Made by a program: the position numbers and the translations under genes
The notes under the pieces: model-generated
The model's input: only the letters and a program-made list of their open reading frames with translations
Databases searched by the model: none
What the model was told of the DNA's origin: nothing
In this document: positions 1-11,577 of the stretch, one piece after another
How the letters are laid out: each line of letters opens with the position of its first letter
How positions within the stretch are numbered: the stretch's first letter is position 1
DNA from: Saccoglossus kowalevskii
Taxonomy: Eukaryota > Hemichordata > Enteropneusta > Harrimaniidae
NCBI RefSeq assembly: GCF_000003605.2
Contig: NW_003150032.1
Coordinates: 1 to 56,213 of the forward strand
Length of the DNA stretch: 56,213 nt
Reading direction: 5' to 3'

Positions 1-47
1 TCACATGCAGTGACATTTTTAATGTGACTCCTTGCCTAAAGAACCCC

Positions 48-850
48 ATGCAGTGACATTTTTAATGTGACTCCTTGCCTAAAGAACCCAATGCAGTGAT
101 ATTTTCAATGTGACTCCTTGCCTAATGAACCCAATGCAGTGACATTTTCAATGTGAGTCCTTGCCTAAAGATCCCAATGCAGTGACATTTTCAATGTGAC
201 TCCCTGCCTAAAGAACCCCATGCATTGGCATTTTCAATGTGACTCCTTGCATAAGAACCCCATGCAGTGGCATTTTCAATGTGACTCCTTGCCTAAAAAA
301 CCCAATGCAGTGACATTTTCAATGTGACTCCTTGCCTAAAGCACCTAATGCAGTGACATTTTCAATGTGACTCCCTGCCTAAAGAACCCCATGCAGTGGC
401 ATTTTCAATGTGACTCCTTGCCTAAAGAACCCCATGCAGTGGCATTTACAATGTGACTCCTTGCCTAAAGAACCCAATGCAGTGGCATTTTCAATGTGAC
501 TCCTTGCCTAAAGAACCCAATGCAGTGACATTTTCAATGTGACTCCTTGCCTAAAGAACCCAATGCAGTGAAATTTTCAATGTGACTCCCTGCCTAAAGA
601 ACCCAATGCAGTGACATTTTCAAGGTGACTCCCTGCCTAAAGAACCCAATGCAGTGACATTTTCAATGTGACTCCTTGCCTAAAGAACCCCATGCAGTGG
701 CATTTTCAATGTGACTCCTTGCCTAAAGAACCCAATGCAGTGAAATTTTCAATGTGACTCCTTGCCTAAAGAACCCCATGCAGTGGCATTTTTAATGTGA
801 CTCCTTGCCTAAAGAACCCCATGCAGTGACATTTTCAATGTGACTCCTTG
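48..850 (+). repeat. B/C-rich higher-order block, copy 1
   Basis: About 19 monomers dominated by B (CAGTGGCATT) and C (CCCTGCC) types, with diagnostic variants in order: AAAGATCCCAATG at 167, CATTGGC at 223, GCATAAGAACCCC near 249, GCACCTAATG near 341, CAAGGTGAC at 621 and two GTGAAATTTTC monomers. The same series occurs 35,478 bp downstream (223 to 35701 and 621 to 36099) and again 1,762 bp beyond that. GCACCTAATG is shared only with the 35.5-kb copy, while the 37.3-kb copy has GAACCTAATG. Copy 1 is therefore closer to the 35.5-kb copy. Confidence 0.8.
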
Positions 851-935
851 CCTAAGAACCCAATGCAGTGACATTTTCAATGTGATCCTTGCCTAAAGAC
901 CCATGCAGTGACATTTTCATGTGAGTCCTTGCCTA
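851..935 (+). repeat. Indel-rich patch, probably residual sequence error
   Basis: Within two monomers there are several single-base losses: CCTAAGAACC (one A lost), GTGATCCTTG (one base lost from GACTCC), AAAGACCCATG (A and C lost) and TTTTCATGTG (one A lost). I did not find this combination in related blocks. Most losses fall in homopolymer runs. The monomers on both sides are regular. Confidence 0.55.
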
Positions 936-1029
936 AAGAACCCCATGCAGTGACATTTTCATTGTGACTCCCTTCCTAAATAACCCAATGCAGTGACATT
1001 TTCGATGTGAATCCTTGCCTAAAGAACCC

Positions 1030-1072
1030 AATGCAGTGACATTTTCAATGTGACTCCTTGCCTAAAGAACCC
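1030..1072 (+). repeat. Reference monomer: a copy identical to the apparent consensus
   Basis: This copy matches the most frequent base at every position and serves as the coordinate frame (position 1 = 1030). It contains an internal imperfect direct repeat: AATG-CAG-TGAC at positions 1-11 and AATG-TGAC at positions 18-25, the same eight bases with and without a CAG insert. This hints that the 43-mer grew from a shorter unit, but eight bases are too few to prove it. Canonical copies recur throughout the array, usually as one or two monomers between variant types. Confidence 0.9.
1033..1057. other. Imperfect dyad (potential hairpin) present once per monomer
   Basis: Monomer positions 4-14 and 18-28 form an inverted repeat around a 3-nt loop (TTC, or TTT in the T17 variant). 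The inner five pairs, ACATT against AATGT, are perfect. Outside a G:G mismatch at 9/23, positions 8/24, 7/25 and 6/26 pair; 5/27 is C:C and 4/28 pairs again, giving 9 of 11 pairs. The B variant changes A10 to G, leaving a G:T wobble. The common C25-to-G variant breaks the 7/25 pair. The element could be a protein-binding dyad or a hairpin in single-stranded DNA or RNA; nothing here shows which, if either. Confidence 0.75.
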
Positions 1073-1146
1073 AATGCAGTGACATTTTCAATGTGAGTCC
1101 TTGCCTAAAGAACCCAATGCAGTGACATTTTCAATGTGAGTCCTTG

Positions 1147-1640
1147 CCTAAAGAACCCAGTGCAGTGACATTTTCAATGTGACTTCTTGCCTAAAGAACC
1201 CAATGCCGTGACATTTTCAATGTGACTTCTTGCCTAAAGAACCCAATGCAGTAACATTTTCAATGTGACTTCTTGCCTAAAGCACCCAATGCAGTGACAT
1301 TTTCAATGTGAGGTCCTTGCCTAAAGAACCCCATGCAGTGACATTTTTAATGTGACTCTCTTCCTAAAGAACCCAATGCAGTGACATTTTTAATGTGAAT
1401 CCTTGCCTAAAGAACCCAATGCAGTGACATTTTCTATGTGAGTCCTTGCCTAAAGAACCCAATGCTGTGACATTTTTAATGTGACCCCTTGCCTAAAGAA
1501 CCCCATGCAGTGACATTTTCAATGTGAGTCCTTGCCTAAAGAACCCAATGCAGTGACATTTTCAATGTGACTCCTTGCCTAAAGAACCCCATGCAGTGAC
1601 ATTTTCAATGTGATTCACTGCCCAAAGCACCCAATGCAGT
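1147..1640 (+). repeat. I-H module copy 1 (I at 1310, H at 1612)
   Basis: Order: AGTG-start J, J, J with GCACCC, the 44-bp I monomer (GAGGTCC), K, L, F, E (GCTGTG...GACCCC), a GAGTCC monomer, a canonical monomer, then H. I to H is 302 bp, that is seven monomers plus the extra base of I. The J monomer before I has GTAACATT, shared with the copy at 42.4 kb. Another J carries a CpG (ATGCCGTG near 1203) that I saw nowhere else. Confidence 0.8.
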
Positions 1641-2539
1641 GACATTTTCAATGTGACTCCCTTCCTAAAGAACCCAATGCAGTGACATTTTCAATGTGAC
1701 TCTCTTCCTAAAGAATCCAATGCAGTGACATTTTCAATGTGAATCCTTGCCTAAAGAACCCAATGCAGTAACATTTTTAATGTGACTCCTTGCCTAAAGA
1801 ACCCCATGCAGTGACATTTTCAATGTGACTCTCTTCCTAAAGAACCCAATGCAGTGACATTTTCAATGTGAATCCTTGCCTAAAGAACCCAATGCAGTGA
1901 CATTTTCAATGTGACTCCTTGCCTAAAGAACCCAATGCAGTGACATTTTCAATGTGAGTCCTTGCCTAAAGAACCCAATGCAGTGACATTTTCAATGTGA
2001 GTCCTTGCCTAAAGAACCCAATGCAGTGACATTTTCAATGTGACTTATTGCCTAAAGAACCCAATGCAGTGACATTTTCAATGTGACTCCTTGCCTAAAG
2101 AACTCCATGCAGTGACATTTTCAATGTGATTCACTGCCCAAAGCACCCAATGCAGTGACATTTTCAATGTTACTCCCTTCCTAAAGAACCCAATGCAGTG
2201 ACATTTTCAATGTGACTCCTTGCCTAAAAAACCCAATGCAGTGACATTTTCAATGTGACTCCTTGCCTAAAGAACCCAAATGCAGTGACATTTTCAATGT
2301 GACTCCCTGCCTAAAGAACCCCATGCAGTGGCATTTTCAATGTGACTCCTTGCCTAAAGAACCCCATGCAGTGGCATTTACAATGTGACTCCTTGCCTAA
2401 AGAACCCCATGCAGTGACATTTTCAAGGTGACTCCCTGCCTAAAGAACCCAATGCAGTGACATTTTCAATGTGACTCCTTGCCTAAAGAACCCCATGCAG
2501 TGGCATTTTCAATGTGACTCCTTGCCTAAAGAACCCAAT

Positions 2540-2935
2540 GCAGTGACATTTTCAATGTGACTTCTTGCCTAAAGCACCCAATGCAGTGACATTTTCAATG
2601 TGAGGTCCTTGCCTAAAGAACCCCATGCAGTGACATTTTTAATGTGACTCTCTTCCTAAAGAACCCAATGCAGTGACATTTTTAATGTGAATCCTTGCCT
2701 AAAGAACCCAATGCAGTGACATTTTCTATGTGAGTCCTTGCCTAAAGAACCCAATGCTGTGACATTTTTAATGTGACCCCTTGCCTAAAGAATCCCATGC
2801 AGTGACATTTTCAATGTGAGTCCTTGCCTAAAGAACCCAATGCAGTGACATTTTCAATGTGACTCCTTGCCTAAAGAACCCCATGCAGTGACATTTTCAA
2901 TGTGATTCACTGCCCAAAGCACCCAATGCAGAGAC
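2540..2935 (+). repeat. I-H module copy 2 (I at 2602, H at 2904)
   Basis: Only one J monomer precedes I, so the J run is shortened. I to H is 302 bp, as in copy 1. Two less common variants, AAGAATCCCATG after E (near 2790) and GCAGAGACATT after H (near 2929), recur together in the copy at 16.7 kb. I anchors of these two copies are 14,104 bp apart, exactly 328 monomers. They are sister copies. Confidence 0.78.
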
Positions 2936-3774
2936 ATTTTCAATGTGACTCCCTTCCTAAAGAACCCAATGCAGTGACATTTTCAATGTGACTCTCTTCC
3001 TAAAGAATCCAATGCAGTGACATTTTCAATGTGAATCCTTGCCTAAAGAACCCAATGCAGTGACATTTTTAATGTGACTCCTTGCCTAAAGAACCCCATG
3101 CAGTGACATTTTCAATGTGACTCTCTTCCTAAAGAACCCAATGCAGTGACATTTTCAATGTGAATCCTTGCCTAAAGAACCCCATGCAGTGACATTTTCA
3201 ATGTGACTCCTTGCCTAAAGAACCCAATGCAGTGACATTTTCAATGTGAGTCCTTGCCTAAAGAATCCAATGCAGTGACATTTTTAATGTGACTCCTTGC
3301 CTAAAGAACCCAATGCAGTGACATTTTCAATGTGACACCTTGCCTAAAGAACCCAGTGCAGTGACATTTTCTATGTGAGTCCTTGCCCAAAGAATCCAGT
3401 GCAGTGACATTTTTAATGTGACTCATTGCCTAAAGAACCCCATGCAGTGACATTTTTAATGTGACTCCTTGCCTAAAGAACCCCATGCAGTGACATTTTT
3501 AATGTGACTCCTTGCCTAAAGAACCCAATGCAGTGACATTTTCAATGTGACTCCTTGCCTAAAGAACCCAATGCAGTGACATTTTCAGTGTGAGTCCTTG
3601 CCTAAGGAACCCAATGCAGTGACATTTTCAATGTGACTCCCTGCCTAAAGAACCCCATGCAGTGGCATTTTCAATGTGACTCCTTGCCTAAAGAACCCCA
3701 TGCAGTGGCATTTTCAATGTGACTCCTGGCCTAAAAAACCCAATGCAGTGACATTTTCAATGTGACTCCTTGCC

Positions 3775-4140
3775 TAAAGAGCCCAAATGCAGTGACATTT
3801 TCAACGTGACTCCCTGCCTAAAGAACCCCATGCAGTGGCATTTTCAATGTGACTCCTTGCCTAAAGAACCCCATGCAGTGGCATTTACAATGTGACTCCT
3901 TGCCTAAAGAACCCCATGCAGTGACATTTTCATTGTGACTCCCTTCCTAAAGAACCCAATGCAGTGACATTTTCAATGTGACTCCTTGCCTAAAGAACCC
4001 AATGCAGTGACATTTTCAATGTGACTCCCTTCCTAAAAAACCCAATGCAGTGACATTTTCAATGTGACTCTCTTCCTAAAGAATCCAATGCAGTGACATT
4101 TTCAATGTGAATCCTTGCCTAAAGAACCCAATGCAGTGAC
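3775..4140 (+). repeat. S module copy 1, truncated (S at 3802)
   Basis: Starts with GAGCCCAAATG and CAACGTGACTCCCTGCC, followed by B, B2 (TTTACAATG) and D (CATTGTGACTCCCTTCC). Unlike the other seven S modules it does not reach an I monomer. After D it passes into K and L types. It is a recombinant or truncated copy. Confidence 0.7.
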
Positions 4141-4195
4141 ATTTTCAATGTGACTCCTTGCCTAAAGAACCCAGTGCAGTGACATTTTCAATGTG

Positions 4196-4275
4196 AATCC
4201 TTGCTAAAGAACCCAATGCAGTGACATTTTCAATGTGAGTCCTTGCTAAAGAATCCAATGCAGTGACATTGTCAA
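4196..4275 (+). repeat. Patch with base losses
   Basis: TTGCTAAAG, with one C missing from TTGCCTAAAG, occurs twice within one monomer length, followed by CATTGTCAATG (T16 to G). CATTGTCAATG recurs near 14546, so that substitution is inherited. The two C losses look private to this site. Confidence 0.5.
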
Positions 4276-5159
4276 TGTTACTCCCTTCCTAAAGAACCCA
4301 GTGCAGTGACATTTTTAATGTGACTCCTTGCCTAAAGAACCCCATGCAGTGACATTTTCAATGTGACTCTCTTCCTAAAGAATCCAATGCAGTGACATTT
4401 TCAATGTGAATCCTTGCCTAAAGAACCCAATGCAGTGACATTTTTAATGTGACTCCTTGCCTAAAGAACCCCATGCAGTGACATTTTCAATGTGACTCTC
4501 TTCCTAAAGAACCCAATGCAGTGACATTTTCAATGTGAATCCTTGCCTAAAGAACCCCATGCAGTGACATTTTCAATGTGACTCCTTGCCTAAAGAACCC
4601 AATGCAGTGACATTTTCAATGTGAGTCCTTGCCTAAAGAATCCAATGCAGTGACATTTTTAATGTGACTCCTTGCCTAAAGAACCCAATGCAGTGACATT
4701 TTCAATGTGACTCCTTGCCTAAAGAACCCAGTGCAGTGACATTTTCTATGTGAGTCCTTGCCCAAAGAATCCAGTGCAGTGACATTTTTAATGTGACTCA
4801 TTGCCTAAAGAACCCCATGCAGTGACATTTTTAATGTGACTCCTTGCCTAAAGAACCCCATGCAGAGACATTTTTAATGTGACTCCTTGCCTAAAGAACC
4901 CAATGCAGTGACATTTTCAATGTGACTCCTTGCCTAAAGAACCCAATGTAGTGACATTTTCATGTGAGTCCTTGCCTAAAGAATCCAATGCAGTGACATT
5001 TTCAATGTGAATCCTTGCCTAAAGAACCCAATGCAGTGACATTTTTAATGTGACTCCTTGCCTAAAGAACCCCATGCAGTGACATTTTCAATGTGACTCC
5101 TTGCCTAAAGAACCCAATGCAGTGACATTTTTAATGTGACTCCTTGCCTAAAGAACCCA

Positions 5160-5380
5160 ATGCAGTGACATTTTTAATGTGACTCCTTGCCTAAAGAACC
5201 CAATGCAGTGACATTTTTAATGTGACTCCTTGCCTAAAGAACCCAATGCAGTGACATTTTTAATGTGACTCCTTGCCTAAAGAACCCAATGCAGTGACAT
5301 TTTTAATGTGACTCCTTGCCTAAAGAATCCAATGCAGTGACATTTTTAATGTGACTCCTTGCCTAAAGAACCCAATGCAG
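5160..5380 (+). repeat. Local run of nearly identical T17 monomers
   Basis: Five to six consecutive monomers carry ACATTTTTAATGTGACTCC with AATGCAG starts and almost no other change. Elsewhere neighbouring monomers usually differ in type. A run like this is what single-monomer slippage or local conversion would leave, and it is among the most recently homogenised short stretches I saw. Confidence 0.6.
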
Positions 5381-5699
5381 TGACATTTTCAATGTGACTC
5401 CTTGCCTAAAGAACCCCATGCAGTGACATTTTCAATGTGACTCCTTGCCTAAAGAACCCAATGCAGTGACATTTTCAATGTGAGTCCTTGCCTAAAGAAT
5501 CCAATGCAGTGACATTTTTAATGTGACTCCTTGCCTAAAGAACCCCATGCAGTGACATTTTTAATGTGACTCCTTGCCTAAAGAACCCATTGCAGTGACA
5601 TTTTCAATGTGAGTCCTTGCCTAAAGAACCCAATGCAGTGACATTTTTAATGTGACCCCTTGCCTAAAGAACCCCATGCAGTGACATTTTCAATGTGAG

Positions 5700-6500
5700 T
5701 TCTTGCCTAAGAACCCAATGCAGTGACATTTTCAATGTGACTCCTTGCCTAAAGAACCCAAATGCAGTGACATTTTCAATGTGACTCCTGCCTAAAGAAC
5801 CCCATGCAGTGGCATTTTCAATGTGACTCCTTGCCTAAAGAACCCCATGCAGTGGCATTTACAATGTGACTCCTTGCCTAAAGAACCCCATGCAGTGACA
5901 TTTTCAAGGTGACTCCCTGCCTAAAGAACCCAATGCAGTGACATTTTCAATGTGACTCCTTGCCTAAAGAACCCCATGCAGTGGCATTTTCAATGTGACT
6001 CCTTGCCTAAAGAACCCAATGCAGTGACATTTTCAATGTGACTCCCTGCCTAAAGAACCCCATGCAGTGGCATTTTTAATGTGACTCCTTGCCTAAAGAA
6101 CCCCATGCAGTGACATTTTCAATGTGACTCCTTGCCTAAAGAACCCAATGCAGTGACATTTTCAATGTGAATCCTTGCCTAAAGAACCCAATGCAGTGAC
6201 ATTTTCAATATGAGTCCTTGCCTAAAGAACCCCATGCAGTGGCATTTTCAATGTGACTCCTTGCCTAAAGAACCCAATGCAGTGACATTTTCAATGTGAC
6301 TCCCTGCCTAAAGAACCCCATGCAGTGGCATTTTCAATGTGACTCCTTGTCTAAAGAACCCAATGCAGTGACATTTTCAATGTGACTCCTTGCCTAAAGA
6401 ACCCAATGCAGTGACATTTTCAATGTGAATCCTTGCCTAAAGAACCCAATGCAGTGACATTTTCAATGTGAATCCTTGCCTAAAGAACCCAATGCAGTGA
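5700..6500 (+). repeat. B/C-rich block with CAAGG (5905) and CAATATGAG (about 6206)
   Basis: Carries the series AAATGCAG (44 bp), C, B, B2, CAAGGTGAC, B, T17-B, L, CAATATGAG, B, C, TTGTCTAAAG. The same order appears at 36.1-36.6, 37.9-38.3 and 47.0-47.7 kb, and in part at 26.7-27.0 kb. The first two monomers (5701-5800) show base losses (CCTAAGAACC, GACTCCTGCC) that I did not see in those copies. Confidence 0.75.
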
Positions 6501-6529
6501 CATTTTCAATGTGAGTCCTTGCCTAAATA

Positions 6530-7110
6530 ACCCAGTGCAGTGACATTTTCAATGTGACTTCTTGCCTAAAGAACCCAATGCAGTGACATTTTCAATGTGA
6601 CTTCTTGCCTAAAGAACCCAATGCAGTGACATTTTCAATGTGACTTCTTGCCTAAAGCACCCAATGCAGTGACATTTTCAATGTGAGGTCCTTGCCTAAA
6701 GAACCCCATGCAGTGACATTTTTAATGTGACTCTCTTCCTAAAGAACCCAGTGCAGTGACATTTTTAATGTGAATCCTTGCCTAAAGAACCCAGTGCAGT
6801 GACATTTTCTATGTGAGTCCTTGCCCAAAGAATCCAGTGCAGTGACATTTTTAATGTGACTCATTGCCTAAAGAACCCAATGCAGTGACATTTTCAATGT
6901 GACTCCTTGCGTAAAGAACCCAATGCAGTGACATTTTCAATGTGAGTCCTTGCCTAAAGAATCCAATGCAGTGACATTTTTAATGTGACTCTATGCCTAA
7001 AGAACCCAATGCAGTGACATTTTCAATGTGACTCCTTGCCTAAAGAACCCAGTGCAGTGACATTTTCTATGTGAGTCCTTGCCCAAAGAATCCAGTGCAG
7101 TGACATTTTT
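6530..7110 (+). repeat. I module lacking E and H (I at 6685), paired with 53.9-54.4 kb
   Basis: After I and K the order is AGTG-start L, AGTG-start F with CCCAAAGAATCC, a TGACTCATTGCC monomer, GCGTAAAG, then GACTCTATGCC at about 6988. The same sequence of rare types follows the I monomer at 54048. I-to-I and CTATG-to-CTATG offsets are both 47,363 bp. The usual E-to-H continuation is replaced, so the junction after K marks a recombination point. Confidence 0.75.
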
Positions 7111-7294
7111 AATGTGACTCCTTGCCTAAAGAACCCAATGCAGTGACATTTTTAATGTGACTCCTTGCCTAAAGAACCCCATGCAGTGACATTTTCTATG
7201 TGAGTCCTTGCCTAAAGAACCCAATGCTGTGACATTTTTAATGTGACCCCTTGCCGAAAGAACCCCATGCAGTGACATTTTCAATGTGAGTCCT

Positions 7295-8320
7295 TGCCTA
7301 AAGAGCCCAAATGCAGTGACATTTTCAACGTGACTCCCTGCCTAAAGAACCCCATGCAGTGGCATTTTCAATGTGACTCCTTGCCTAAAGAACCCCATGC
7401 AGTGGCATTTACAATGTGACTCCTTGCCTAAAGAACCCCATGCAGTGACATTTTCATTGTGACTCCCTTCCTAAAGAACCCAATGCAGTGACATTTACAA
7501 TGTGACTCCTTGCCTAAAGAACCCCATGCAGTGACATTTTCATTGTGACTCCCTTCCTAAAGAACCCAATGCAGTGACATTTTCAATGTGACTCCTTGCC
7601 TAAAGAACCCAATGCAGTGACATTTTCAATGTGAGTCCTTGCCTAAAGAATCCAATGCAGTGACATATTTAATGTGACTCCTTGCCTAAAGAACCCAATG
7701 CAGTGACATTTTCAATGTGACTCCTTGCCTAAAGAACCCAATGCAGTGACATTTTCAATGTGAGTCCTTGCCTAAAGAACCCAATGTAGTGACATTTTCA
7801 ATGTGAGTCCTTGCCTAAAGAACCCCATGCAGTGACATTTTCTATGTGAGTCCTTGCCCAAAGAACCCAATGCAGTGACATTTTCAATGTGAATCCTTGC
7901 CTAAAGAACCCAATGCAGTGACATTTTCAATGTGAGTCCTTGCCTAAAGAACCCAATGTAGTGACATTTTCAATGTGAGTCCTTGCCTAAAGAACCCCAT
8001 GCAGTGACATTTTCTATGTGAGTCCTTGCCCAAAGAACCCAATGCAGTGACATTTTCAATGTGAATCCTTGCCTAAAGAACCCAATGCAGTGACATTTTC
8101 AATGTGAGTCCTTGCCTAAATAACCCAGTGCAGTGACATTTTCAATGTGACTTCTTGCCTAAAGAACCCAATGCATTGACATTTTCAATGTGACTTCTTG
8201 CCTAAAGAACCCAATGAAGTGACATTTTCAATGTGACTTCTTGCCTAAAGCACCCAATGCAATGACATTTTCAATGTGAGGTCCTTGCCTAAAAAACCCC
8301 ATGCAGGGACATTTTTAATG
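7295..8320 (+). repeat. S-to-I module (S 7326, I 8278), longest version
   Basis: S to I is 952 bp, 22 monomers plus the 6-base phase difference between the anchors. Other copies have 14 to 17 monomers. Extra length comes from a repeated D segment (near 7455 and 7540) and a second AATGTAGTG-F-L stretch (near 7785 and 7950). The GACTCTATGCC monomer upstream is 335 bp from S, as it is at 50306/50641. Confidence 0.75.
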
Positions 8321-8540
8321 TGACTCTCTTCCTAAAGAACCCACTGCACTGACATTTTTAATGTGAATCCTTGCCTAAAGAACCCAATGCAGTGACATTT
8401 TCAATGTGAGTCCTTGCCTAAAGAACCCAATGCATAGACATTTTCTATGTGAGTCCTTGCCTAAAGAACCCAATGCAGTGACATTTTCAATGTGAGTCCT
8501 TGCCTAAAGAATCCAATGCACTGACATTTTTAATGTGACT
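8160..8540 (+). repeat. Most diverged I module (I at 8278)
   Basis: Substitutions not seen in sister copies are dense here: GCATTGACATT, AATGAAGTG, GCAATGACATT, GCAGGGACATT, CCACTGCACTGAC, GCATAGACATT and GCACTGACATT. Several break the otherwise well-conserved GCAGTGACATT core. Length and phase are kept, so this is point divergence rather than the indel pattern of suspected error patches. E and H monomers are absent. Confidence 0.65.
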
Positions 8541-9224
8541 CCTTGCCTAAAGAACCCAATGCAGTGACATTTTCAATGTGACTCCTTGCCTAAAGAACCC
8601 AATGCAGTGACATTTTCAATGTGAGTCCTTGCCTAAAGAATCCAATGCAGTGACATTTTTAATGTGACTCCCTTCCTAAAGAACCCAATGCAGTGACATT
8701 TTCAATGTGACTCTCTTCCTAATGAATCCAATGCAGTGACATTTTCAATGTGAATCCTTGCCTAAAGAACTCAATGCAGTGACATTTTTAATGTGACTCC
8801 TTGCCTAAAGAACCCCATGCAGTGACATTTTCAATGTGACTCTCTTCCTAAAGAACCCAATGCAGTGACATTTTCAATGTGAATCCTTGCCTAAAGAACC
8901 CCATGCAGTGACATTTTCAATGTGAGTCCTTGCCTAAAGAACCCAATGCAGTGACATTTTCAATGTGAGTCCTTGCCTAAAGAATCCAATGCAGTGACAT
9001 TTTTAATGTGACTCCTTGCCTAAAGAACCCAGTGCAGTGACATTTTCTATGTGAGTCCTTGCCCAAAGAATCCAGTGCAGTGACATTTTTAATGTGACTC
9101 CTTGCCTAAAGAACCCCATGCAGTGACATTTTTAATGTGACTCCTTGCCTAAAGAACCCCATGCAGTGACATTTTTAATGTGACTCCTTGCCTAAAGAAC
9201 CCAATGCAGTGACATTTTCAATGT

Positions 9225-10170
9225 GACTCCTTGCCTAATGAACTCAATGCAGTGACATTTTCAGTGTGAGTCCTTGCCTAAGGAACCCAATGCAGTGACA
9301 TTTTCAATGTGACTCCCTGCCTAAAGAACCCCATGCAGTGGCATTTTCAATGTGACTCCTTGCCTAAAGAACCCCATGCAGTGGCATTTTCAATGTGACT
9401 CCTGGCCTAAAAAACCCAATGCAGTGACATTTTCAATGTGACTCCTTGCCTAAAGAGCCCAAATGCAGTGACATTTTCAACGTGACTCCCTGCCTAAAGA
9501 ACCCCATGCAGTGGCATTTTCAATGTGACTCCTTGCCTAAAGAACCCCATGCAGTGACATTTTCATTGTGACTCCCTTCCTAAAGAACCCAATGCAGTGA
9601 CATTTTCAATGTGACTCCTTGCCTAAAGAACCCAATGCAGTGACATTTTCAATGTGAGTCCTTGCCTAAAGAATCCAATGCAGTGACATATTTAATGTGA
9701 CTCCTTGCCTAAAGAACCCAATGCAGTGACATTTTCAATGTGACTCCTTGCCTAAAGAACCCAATGCAGTGACATTTTCAATGTGAGTCCTTGCCTAAAG
9801 AACCCAATGTAGTGACATTTTCAATGTGAGTCCTTGCCTAAAGAACCCCATGCAGTGACATTTTCTATGTGAGTCCTTGCCCAAAGAACCCAATGCAGTG
9901 ACATTTTCAATGTGAATCCTTGCCTAAAGAACCCAATGCAGTGACATTTTCAATGTGAGTCCTTGCCTAAAGAACCCAGTGCAGTGACATTTTCAATGTG
10001 ACTTCTTGCCTAAAGAACCCAATGCAGTGAGATTTTCAATGTGACTTCTTGCCTAAAGAACCCAATGCAGTGACATTTTCAATGTGACTTCTTGCCTAAA
10101 GCACCCAATGCAGTGACATTTTCAATGTGAGGTCCTTGCCTAAAGAACCCCATGCAGTGACATTTTTAAT
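9225..10170 (+). repeat. S-to-I module (S 9478, I 10129)
   Basis: Preceded by CAGTGTGAGTCC, CCTAAGGAACC, C, B and CCTGGCCTAAAAAACC monomers, a lead-in also seen at 3.6, 39.2 and 51.7 kb. S to I is 651 bp, 15 monomers plus 6. The B2 monomer is missing, and TAACCCAGTG is replaced by GAACCCAGTG. Confidence 0.75.
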
Positions 10171-10460
10171 GTGACTCTCTTCCTAAAGAACCCAATGCAG
10201 TGACATTTTTAATGTGAATCCTTGCCTAAAGAACCCAATGCAGTGACATTTTCTATGTGAGTCCTTGCCTAAAGAACCCAATGCTGTGACATTTTTAATG
10301 TGACCCCTTGCCTAAAGAACCCCATGCAGTGACATTTTCAATGTGAGTCCTTGCCTAAAGAACCCAATGCAGTGACATTTTCAATGTGACTCCTTGCCTA
10401 AAGTACCCCATGCAGTGACATTTTCAATGTGATTCACTGCCCAAAGCACCCAATGCAGTG
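9970..10460 (+). repeat. I-H module (I 10129, H 10431)
   Basis: I to H is 302 bp. It carries GTGAGATTTTC (near 10028) and AAGTACCCC (near 10400). Both recur in the module with I at 23378, which identifies the two as sisters 13,249 bp apart. The 23.4-kb sister loses H: after AAGTACCCC it switches to T17 monomers. Confidence 0.75.
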
Positions 10461-10489
10461 ACATTTTCAATGTGACTCCCTTCCTAAAG

Positions 10490-11420
10490 AACCCAATGCA
10501 GTGACATTTTCAATGTGACTCTCTTCCTAAAGAATCCAATGCAGTGACATTTTCAATGTGAATCCTTGCCTAAAGAACCCAATGCAGTGACATTTTTAAT
10601 GTGACTCCTTGCCTAAAGAACCCCATGCAGTGACATTTTCAATGTGACTCTCTTCCTAAAGAACCCAATGCAGTGACATTTTCAATGTGAATCCTTGCCT
10701 AAAGAACCCCATGCAGTGACATTTTCAATGTGACTCCTTGCCTAAAGAACCCAATGCAGTGACATTTTCAATGTGAGTCCTTGCCTAAAGAATCCAATGC
10801 AGTGACATTTTTAATGTGACTCCTTGCCTAAAGAACCCAATGCAGTGACATTTTCAATGTGACTCCTTGCCTAAAGAACCCAATGCAGTGACATTTTCAA
10901 TGTGAGTCCTTGCCTAAAGAATCCAATGCAGTGACATTTTTAATGTGACTCCCTTCCTAAAGAACCCAATGCAGTGACATTTTCAATGTGACTCTCTTCC
11001 TAATGAATCCAATGCAGTGACATTTTCAATGTGAATCCTTGCCTAAAGAACCCAATGCAGTGACATTTTTAATGTGACTCCTTGCCTAAAGAACCCCATG
11101 CAGTGACATTTTCAATGTGACTCTCTTCCTAAAGAACCCAATGCAGTGACATTTTCAATGTGAATCCTTGCCTAAAGAACCCCATGCAGTGACATTTTCA
11201 ATGTGAGTCCTTGCCTAAAGAACCCAATGCAGTGACATTTTCAATGTGAGTCCTTGCCTAAAGAACCCAATGCAGTGACATTTTCAATGTGAATCCTTGC
11301 CTAAAGAACCCCATGCAGTGACATTTTCAATGTGAGTCCTTGCCTAAAGAACCCAATGCAGTGACATTTTCAATGTGAGTCCTTGCCTAAAGAATCCAAT
11401 GCAGTGACATTTTTAATGTG
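10490..11420 (+). repeat. K/L block with local duplications
   Basis: Alternating K (GACTCTCTTCC), L (GAATCC), T17 and GAGTCC monomers. Segments near 10500-10800 and 10980-11230 repeat the same order with an AATGAATCC variant in the second. A further short duplication repeats L-GAGTCC-GAGTCC at about 11160-11400. It closely resembles 8640-9100. Confidence 0.65.
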
Positions 11421-11577
11421 ACTCCTTGCCTAAAGAACCCAGTGCAGTGACATTTTCTATGTGAGTCCTTGCCCAAAGAATCCAGTGCAGTGACATTTTT
11501 AATGTGACTCCTTGCCTAAAGAACCCCATGCAGTGACATTTTTAATGTGACTCCTTGCCTAAAGAACCCAATGCAGT

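Noticed and set aside
1461-1505. Compensatory base-pair change in E monomers (positions 6 and 26)
   Set aside because: E changes A6 to T and T26 to C, two positions that pair in the dyad, but the result is T opposite C, which does not restore pairing. The two changes are linked by descent only.
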